Of a stretch of 38,970 nt of DNA, positions 8,104 to 13,880 are shown one piece after another. Origin of the DNA: Cyanobacteria bacterium PR.3.49 (GTDB lineage: Bacteria; Cyanobacteriota; Vampirovibrionia; Obscuribacterales; Obscuribacteraceae). Both the position numbers and the translations under genes were made by a program. Location of the stretch: NCBI GenBank assembly GCA_013997645.1, contig PNKB01000027.1, positions 1 through 38,970 of the forward strand, written 5' to 3'. A model generated the notes under the pieces. It did not search any database. It saw only the letters and a list, made by a program, of their open reading frames with translations, and was not told the DNA's origin. The stretch's first letter is position 1; each line of letters opens with the position of its first letter.

Positions 8104-8682
8104 TTACGAAGAATGCGCTTTCTGTGGGGTTTCAGAATTAGTAAAAATGGAGCAAATACCGAAGAAAAGGAGCCAGACTACATAGACAATTGGCGAGAAG
8201 CAAGCGCTGAAAGAGTATTCGAGAAAGCGATGCCAGGTGTTGAGCACATGTCCCTCGACCGTGAGACATCCGATAGTTGGATCCCAAATTCCCAGTACCG
8301 CCATCACAAAGGTCACACACGACGTACCAAGAAAGGTGACAAGAAGGCTTCTTGAAAGACAAAAGAGAATGCCGTTGCGCTTGCCCAGATCGTCGAGCTT
8401 TGTCCACGCCAGCACAATCAAGCACGGAATCATCAAATAAGTGAAACCATCCTCGACGATGATCTGGCAAAATCGCAGCAACACTGCCTGATGTTTCAAA
8501 TCCAATGACAGGCTCGGAGTGAAGTCTCTATAGCCGTCCCAGCCGGGTATGTACATGCCGCCGCCGGCTAGATTTTCAGTAAATGGACTAAAAGACTGCT
8601 CGGCCGCCGACATGATTGCAACGACGCCAATAGCAGCGCCGATTAAAATTGCATTTTTGTACTTACGCTGCAACATCGCCAT
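8104..8682 (-). CDS. Hypothetical integral membrane protein (about four helices)
   Basis: This 192-residue protein starts at an ATG (a second ATG is two codons later). There are about four hydrophobic segments: NAILIGAAIGVVAIMSA near the N-terminus, TYLMIPCLIVLAW, a segment around LLVTFLGTSCVTFVMAVLGI, and FSPIVYVVWLLFFGICSIF near the C-terminus. I recognise no family. Its position 41 bases ahead of the ABC ATPase gene on the same strand suggests it may be an accessory component of that exporter or just its operon partner. The C-terminal tail is short and polar (SETPQKAHSS). Confidence 0.7.
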   Translation of the reverse strand: MAMLQRKYKNAILIGAAIGVVAIMSAAEQSFSPFTENLAGGGMYIPGWDGYRDFTPSLSLDLKHQAVLLRFCQIIVEDGFTYLMIPCLIVLAWTKLDDLGKRNGILFCLSRSLLVTFLGTSCVTFVMAVLGIWDPTIGCLTVEGHVLNTWHRFLEYSFSACFSPIVYVVWLLFFGICSIFTNSETPQKAHSS

Positions 8683-8850
8683 GAGTAAGTTCCGACCTTA
8701 AGCCATCATAGGTAGGGGCTTTGGGCAATTCCCCAGGGAAAACCCTCGAAAATCGATTGTTTAAATGTTCACATGCCGATATTGCAAAATTTTGTCAGGG
8801 CATGAAACACGAGCGAGCTGACGAGCACCAAACTGCAACGGCAAGATCTT

Positions 8851-9345
8851 ATGACGCAAACGAAAGAAAAAAATCCATTTCTGCTCGCTGTGCCTCGATT
8901 TGCGCCGGGACAGTGCGTCTTTTGCACTTGCACTGTGGAAGTGCTGAAATTCAATGCCTTCAGCATCTGCAGACGTTGCATCAAATTTGCAGAGAATAAA
9001 CTAAATAAAGATCAACAAGCGCAAGCGACTCGCACTATTTGTTCTTTCTGCGGCATCAGATACAGAGAAATTCTGATTGCCAATTTCTTGCAAGTGGTAA
9101 AACTGAAATTCGCAGCCGGAAGCAGACTCGGGCTGTCCAAAGAGCATTGCGCAATCTGCAATGAATGCATCTTGCAGATTCAACAGTATTTCGGCAGACG
9201 CGAGCAGGCAAGAAAAAAATTTCGCCGCGAGCTGGGTCCGGAATGCGGTCCGGAAAAATGCGCGCAAGAAAGTTGCAACAGGCTGCGAATAAGACTAGCG
9301 ATAAGATGCCTCGAACATCAATTCGATCAATTCGAAGGCTTGTGA
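8851..9345 (+). CDS. Cys-rich protein with tandem ClpX-like C4 zinc fingers, no AAA+ domain
   Basis: This 164-residue soluble, basic protein has two copies of a four-cysteine module. Copy 1 has C22-x2-C25 and C40-x2-C43; copy 2 has C64-x2-C67 (ICSFCG) and C103-x2-C106 (CNECI). Copy 2 closely resembles the N-terminal zinc-binding domain of ClpX (CSFCG...I, then ICxECxxLC), which recognises substrates and adaptors, but with a longer insert between the cysteine pairs. There is no ATPase domain. The C-terminal part is basic, with three more cysteines (132, 137, 142) in a CGPEKCAQESC stretch. The ATG start has only a weak Shine-Dalgarno. Its stop is two bases from the stop of the convergent STAS gene. 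An adaptor or zinc-dependent regulator is a reasonable inference; no function is established. Confidence 0.72.
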   Translation: MTQTKEKNPFLLAVPRFAPGQCVFCTCTVEVLKFNAFSICRRCIKFAENKLNKDQQAQATRTICSFCGIRYREILIANFLQVVKLKFAAGSRLGLSKEHCAICNECILQIQQYFGRREQARKKFRRELGPECGPEKCAQESCNRLRIRLAIRCLEHQFDQFEGL

Positions 9346-9347
9346 TC

Positions 9348-9677
9348 TCAGCAAACGGGTCCGGAGATCGGCAGCCCGCAAGCGCTCATAACAGAATCGA
9401 TGTGCGCCACTTTGAACACTTTATATACGCTGGGAGTGACGTTGGAGAAATTGACAGACACGCTTTTCGATTGAGCGCGAAGGATCATTTCTTCCAACCA
9501 TTCCAGTCCTTCGACCGAAATAAAAGTGCAATCAGAAAAGTCCAGCAGCAAATCACCGGAGCCCGAAGCCAGCAGTTTGTCTACGTCGTCGAGCCCTCTG
9601 ACGAGCGGACCCGGCAAGCGGAAGCTCATCTGCTCCTTCACTGGGGCGCCGGTTTCTTTTTTCTTTTTCTCAGTCAC
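9348..9677 (-). CDS. STAS-domain protein (anti-sigma antagonist type)
   Basis: This 109-residue protein consists almost entirely of a STAS fold. The strand LLLDFSDCTFISVEGLEWL corresponds to the central beta-strand/loop that in SpoIIAA-like proteins carries the phosphorylatable serine. Here S54 or S46-region residues are candidates, with FISVEG in place of the usual FIDSSG. VSVNFSNVTPSVYKVFKVAH matches the following strand and helix. The start is a GTG with GGAG seven bases upstream. It lies 31 bases downstream of adhE on the same strand, so it is probably cotranscribed. STAS proteins normally act in partner-switching with an anti-sigma kinase; no such kinase is in this window. Confidence 0.78.
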   Translation of the reverse strand: MTEKKKKETGAPVKEQMSFRLPGPLVRGLDDVDKLLASGSGDLLLDFSDCTFISVEGLEWLEEMILRAQSKSVSVNFSNVTPSVYKVFKVAHIDSVMSACGLPISGPVC

Positions 9678-9708
9678 GAGCTTTCTCCACTTACAAAGTT
9701 CATCCTAA

Positions 9709-12351
9709 TTATGGTCTTTGCCGAGGCGCATAAGCATTGATGAAAAGGTCCTTCAGATCCTCGAAAAGCGGCACGGCAGGATTGGTTCTTACCGCCATAT
9801 CCTCAAAAGCCCCGCGCACGAGATCCGGCATCGCCGTTGCGAAGTGCTCTTGCGAGATGCCCAATTCTGCTATCGACATCGGTTGTCCGCATTGAATGGA
9901 CAAATCGTAAACTGCTCGCCTCAATGCCAGATTCAGATGTTTGATATTGGAGGCATTAGGCTTTTCTCCCTTGCCTTTGCCGGCCAGCTTACCGTCTTCA
10001 TCCAGACCAAGGAATTGCGCGGCGCGAGCATACTTCTCGTCTGCAACCCACAGCGGGTAGCACGATTGCACCATGAATTTGTGCGGGATGCTGGCGTTGT
10101 ATTCGAGAGTGGAAATCAAAAATACGCCGTTGGCTCTTCCGTGCGGCACATCGAAGTGACCACCCAAACTGTGCGCCAACGCGTGGTTGACGCCGACAGA
10201 GGCGTTGCCGATAGCCATGCCCGCCAAACAAGATGCATTGTGCAATTTGTGGCGCCAGACGACATTGGTCGGATTTTTGAGAACTTCAGGCAGCGCTTCG
10301 AAGATCAATCTCATCGACTCGAAGGCAAGACCGTCAGTATAGTCAGAGGCAACCGTAGAGACGAGCGCTTCCAGGGCGTGCGTCAATGCGTCGAAGGCGG
10401 TATCGGATGTGATATCGCGCGGTAATGACTTGGTCAAATTAGCATCGATGATTGCCACCGTCGGCAGTAGCGTCTCATCGATAAGCGAAAGTTTTCTCTG
10501 CGACTTGCTGTCTTTCAAAACCGCAAACGGTGTCACTTCCGACCCCGTGCCCGAGGTCGTGGGAATGGCTACCAATTGAGTTTTTACACCTTTAGGAAAC
10601 TCGGCCATTCTGTGGCGGAAATCGAGGAAGTTGAAAGCGATTTCCTTCAGCTTCAAATCCGGATAGTCATGGAAAAGACGCATCACTTTGGCAGCATCCA
10701 GTACTGAGCCGCCGCCTAAGGCGATGACAGTGTCAGGCTGGCTCTGCGACATCACTTGCAATGCCTGCTCGATAGTCGACCATTCCGGCTCGGCGCCGAC
10801 TTCAGAAAAAACGTCGACTCGGCAGTCTTGCGGAAGCCGCTCGAGAACCATCGAGAGATGACCGCGGCGGGCAGCCGACCTGGAGGTCACAACAAAAGCG
10901 CGTTTGGTTTTTATTGTCCTCAGGTGGTCGATTGAGCCTGGGTTGATATAGATATTCTTGGTGGTCTGGAACGAGAGCGTGAAGTGCTTGCGGCGCGGAA
11001 CTCGCTTGTAGTTGAGCAAATTCTTGATGCCGACATTGTCGGTTGTAATATTGCCGCCGCCGGTTCCGCAGCCGAAACTGAGAGTCGTGTTCAAATTATT
11101 GTAGATGCCGCCCAGTCCACCGATGGAAGTGGGCGAATTGACAATTATTCGGCCGGCATTGATGAATGTTCCAAACTGTTCGATAACATCTTCATCTTCG
11201 GAGAAAATACCGGCAGTGTGTCCGGTGCCGCCTGCGTAGTTAACATCCAGCGCGCGGTTGAGCCCGTCTTCAACGGAGTCTACAACGACGTAGCTCAACA
11301 CCGGCATCAATTTTTCCACAGCCAATTTGTGCTGGCGAAGGTCGCCTTTCATCTGGCAGAGAATGATTTTTGTTTCCGGTGCGACATTGATGCCGGCCTT
11401 TTCCGCAATGAAATTGGCAGGCTGGCCGACCATGCGGTAATTCATTCCACCGGTGCGCGCATCGATAATTGTTTCTGCGACTTTCTCGACTTCCTCATCA
11501 GAGCAATCGTGGCATCCGTAGTCTTTGAATTGTTGAATGAGCGACTCGGCAATCTCTCGGTCTACGACCAGTGTTTGCTCGGATGGGCATTCGGTGCCGT
11601 TGTCGAATGTCTTGGAAATAATGATGTCCATTGCCGCCTGGCGAACATTCGTGCTCTTGTGCACGTACACAGGCGTATTGCCGGAGCCTACACCAAGGAC
11701 GGGTTTGCCTGAACTGCAAGCGGCTTTGACCATCTGAGTGCCGCCGGTCGCGAAAATTAGATCGACTTCCGGATGAACCATCATCAGCTCTGTTTCACGC
11801 CTCAAGCGCGAAGATTTCTCCACCCAACCGATAAAACCTTTCGGTGCGCCCGCTTCGATCGCTGCTTCATAAACGACTTTGGCAGCCAGATTGCTGGCAT
11901 CGGCAGCCATCAAGTGAGGGCTGAAGATGATCGAATTTCTCGTCTTTGCGGCAGCCAGGCTCTTGAATATAACTGTAGAAGTCGGGTTGGTCACCGGTGA
12001 CAGAGCCAGGATAACGCCCACCGGCTCGGCGATTTCGACCATATTATCTTCAGGAAATTCGCGGATGATGCCGACGGTTTTCTTGTCTTTTATCTGGTGA
12101 TAATGAAACTCTGATGCCACAAAGTTTTTCAACATTTTGTCTTCGAAAAGTCCCATGCGCGTCTCATCGCAAGCAGCGCGAGCCAGCTTTTCGACATTCT
12201 CGATGGCAGCAGCAGTCATAGCTTTGACAATGCGGTCCACATCTTCCTGCGAATACTGGTTGAAAACGGCAGCCGCGAGGCGGGCTTGCCGAGTCAGGTG
12301 ATTGACCCGCTCCATCAAACTGGTGTCGTTGTCTTTGACTGCCGTCGTCAT
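9709..12351 (-). CDS. adhE: Bifunctional acetaldehyde-CoA / alcohol dehydrogenase
   Basis: At 880 residues this is a full-length AdhE (E. coli's has 891). The N-terminal aldehyde dehydrogenase domain (about 10-445) has the catalytic cysteine C255 in NGTECPSEQ. After the linker, the iron-dependent alcohol dehydrogenase domain (about 455-880) has the nucleotide-binding ALGGGSVLDAAKVM (about 544-557). Its iron ligands are D654, H658, H723 and H737, the last within HGRANG. It reduces acetyl-CoA to ethanol via acetaldehyde with two NADH, usually as spirosome filaments in the cytoplasm, and implies fermentative growth. The ATG is preceded by AAGGA eight bases upstream. An inverted repeat at 12482-12509 lies in its upstream region and could be an operator. 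A STAS gene follows. Confidence 0.97.
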   Translation of the reverse strand: MTTAVKDNDTSLMERVNHLTRQARLAAAVFNQYSQEDVDRIVKAMTAAAIENVEKLARAACDETRMGLFEDKMLKNFVASEFHYHQIKDKKTVGIIREFPEDNMVEIAEPVGVILALSPVTNPTSTVIFKSLAAAKTRNSIIFSPHLMAADASNLAAKVVYEAAIEAGAPKGFIGWVEKSSRLRRETELMMVHPEVDLIFATGGTQMVKAACSSGKPVLGVGSGNTPVYVHKSTNVRQAAMDIIISKTFDNGTECPSEQTLVVDREIAESLIQQFKDYGCHDCSDEEVEKVAETIIDARTGGMNYRMVGQPANFIAEKAGINVAPETKIILCQMKGDLRQHKLAVEKLMPVLSYVVVDSVEDGLNRALDVNYAGGTGHTAGIFSEDEDVIEQFGTFINAGRIIVNSPTSIGGLGGIYNNLNTTLSFGCGTGGGNITTDNVGIKNLLNYKRVPRRKHFTLSFQTTKNIYINPGSIDHLRTIKTKRAFVVTSRSAARRGHLSMVLERLPQDCRVDVFSEVGAEPEWSTIEQALQVMSQSQPDTVIALGGGSVLDAAKVMRLFHDYPDLKLKEIAFNFLDFRHRMAEFPKGVKTQLVAIPTTSGTGSEVTPFAVLKDSKSQRKLSLIDETLLPTVAIIDANLTKSLPRDITSDTAFDALTHALEALVSTVASDYTDGLAFESMRLIFEALPEVLKNPTNVVWRHKLHNASCLAGMAIGNASVGVNHALAHSLGGHFDVPHGRANGVFLISTLEYNASIPHKFMVQSCYPLWVADEKYARAAQFLGLDEDGKLAGKGKGEKPNASNIKHLNLALRRAVYDLSIQCGQPMSIAELGISQEHFATAMPDLVRGAFEDMAVRTNPAVPLFEDLKDLFINAYAPRQRP

Positions 12352-12712
12352 CTATAAATCCTTTTTTGCTGCAAACCGACTTAAAACGTTGAACAGCTCG
12401 CCTGGGGCGCATCAGAAAAGTCTGGAGGCGCCCGGCAACCTTTTCAAGTGTAAGTTAAAGACTCACATTTATAGATGGGTGTTCCGAAACCTTTTACAAA
12501 AGGTCGGAACTCCCCGCCCCCGCTTGCCAATTAGACCAAAGCTGAGCAGGCTCTCATATGGCAAGAATGCACCGGGTACTCCTTCATCGGTCCTATACTG
12601 GAAACAGCCCAGCAGGATTTTTTGTAATGGCGGATGAAACACAAAAACAGTTAGAAGTCACGATTAGCCAGCCAACCCCGGAAGCAGTGTCGCAGGCGGG
12701 ACAGTCAAATAA
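12352..12712. other. Intergenic region between adhE and the kelch lipoprotein gene
   Basis: These 361 bases lie upstream of adhE and downstream of the kelch gene, both on the minus strand. They contain the adhE Shine-Dalgarno, the inverted repeat at 12482-12509, and a possible 33-codon ORF on the plus strand at 12627-12728. I find no convincing -35/-10 pair for adhE, no tRNA and no other gene. Confidence 0.5.
12482..12509. repeat. Inverted repeat upstream of adhE
   Basis: TTCCGA-AACCTTTT and AAAAGGT-CGGAA form an almost perfect hairpin of about 12 bp with one bulged base and a tiny loop. It is located about 130 bases upstream of the adhE start. No T-run follows on either strand, so it is not a good intrinsic terminator. 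It does not match the Rex or FNR consensus. A binding site for an unknown repressor of adhE is possible. Confidence 0.5.
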
Positions 12713-12728
12713 TCACAGCGGCACCTGA
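12627..12728 (+). CDS. Possible 33-residue small protein
   Basis: An ATG with AGGA ten bases upstream opens a frame of 33 codons ending in TGA. The product starts MADETQKQLEV and is hydrophilic, Gln/Ser-rich and without a membrane segment. Its 3' end overlaps the 3' end of the kelch-lipoprotein gene on the other strand by 16 bases. I recognise nothing in it; it could well be spurious. Confidence 0.25.
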   Translation: MADETQKQLEVTISQPTPEAVSQAGQSNNHSGT

Positions 12729-13545
12729 ACTATTTCCGCCGGCAAAACGCTCGATCCTTTCATTGAATCAGAACTTCTGCCGCCCACAACCAGAACCTTC
12801 CCACCCTCCAAAAGCAGCAGGGTTGCCCCCTGCCGCCCCGTGCACAAGTCTCCCAGCTCCTTGCTGGAGCGGTCTTTCAAATCGTAAAGCTCGACAGTCT
12901 TAGTTTCTACTCCGTTGGCGCTGTCACTTGAATAAGTCTGCCCGCCAACGATCAAAATTCGACTTTTGTCCAAAGGTAAAACCGAATGGTTGGTGCGATC
13001 GACCTTAAGGGCTCCGATTGAAGTAACGAGCCTGGGCTTGGCATCCAAAAGCTCGACCGACTTGGCATAGACTTCGCTCGGTTTTAGCGATTTTCCACCG
13101 GTGATAAGCCACATTCCGTCGCCTAGTTCAGTGACGCAATGCTCAAAGCGAGCAGTCTTAAGCTCCGGTCCGCGCTCTAATTTCTTTTTGGTCTTGTCCC
13201 AGAAATAAGTTTCACCAGCTGCCTTTGGCAAATCGCTGCTTTCACTCGAAATTTCACCGCCGCTCACAAAAAGCCTTCCGTTCTTGAGATCGGTCACTTG
13301 ATAAGCAGAAGCGCCGTTCGGCAGCTTTTCCGGCAATTCTGAGAATCTTGCCGCAAAAGCCCAACTTTTTTTCCATCCAGCCAGACTTGATCTGCCTTGA
13401 GCGTTACCCTTTCAACCGGCAGTTGTTCGCTAATCGTCGACTTTTTCAACGACTGGTCTGCATCTACAGATGCTTTCTCCGGCGAAGAACAACCGCTCGA
13501 AAACACGAGGGAGAGCGACAAACATAGGAATATAGTTTTCTTCAA
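12713..13545 (-). pseudogene. Kelch-repeat lipoprotein, interrupted by a frameshift at a 7-A run
   Basis: Two overlapping frames read as one gene of about 277 residues. The first frame (13545 to 13294) gives a lipoprotein start MKKTIFLCLSLSLVFSSGCSS, with the lipobox SSGC, and then continues to WLDGKK before running out of homology. The second frame carries four kelch-like blades: GRLFVSGGE, MWLITGGK, RILIVGGQ and KVLVVGGR. It ends at 12713. Its only start upstream of the repeats is a TTG at 13336. Frames join at GGA-AAA-AAA-GTT, where the coding strand has seven A (13366-13372); a -1 shift there restores WLDGKK-SWAFAARFSELP. This may be a pseudogene, a sequencing error, or programmed slippage, since A-AAA-AAA is in the correct phase for a slippery heptamer. 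The product would be an outer-membrane-anchored beta-propeller. Confidence 0.68.
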
Positions 13546-13880
13546 ACCAGCTCTCTTGCATTAGTAGACCGGACACAAAAGTTTTGTATCACCGACATCG
13601 CGCTGTGGCAAACCGAGAAAAACGACTCAATTTTTACCGAAAAACGGGCATTTGCAGCCATATACGGTACTCCATCTCCCCTGACGCCATAAAAACCGAA
13701 GAAAAACTTTGCTTTACCTCGTAATTTCCCACTTTGAAGATTCTAAGGTTGTCACTAGAATATCCATGGCGTTGCCGATATCAACAATCAGCAAACAAAT
13801 GCTATACGGCATGGCGAAACCAGGAAATCCTCCTGGGCTTGCTCCAAGCTCGTATGTGGACATCTCTTGAAGAAACCACA
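13546..13880. other. Divergent intergenic region between kelch lipoprotein and TPR protein genes
   Basis: About 335 bases hold the upstream regions of two divergent genes. I see one good promoter for the plus-strand gene at 13734-13761 and no clear one for the minus-strand gene. A plus-strand frame is open across the right part (from TTG 13734), but its first codon coincides with the -35 box, so I regard this part as untranslated leader. Confidence 0.5.
13734..13761 (+). promoter_or_regulatory. Sigma70-type promoter for the TPR protein gene
   Basis: TTGAAG (13734-13739) and TAGAAT (13756-13761) are separated by 16 bases. Transcription would start near 13768. This argues that the translation start is downstream, at 13854 (ATG) or 13881 (GTG). 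Confidence 0.5.

Noticed and set aside
10984-11712. A 242-codon open frame on the plus strand inside adhE
   Set aside because: It is antisense to the highly conserved AdhE coding sequence, matches no known family and has no Shine-Dalgarno. It is a shadow of the codon bias.
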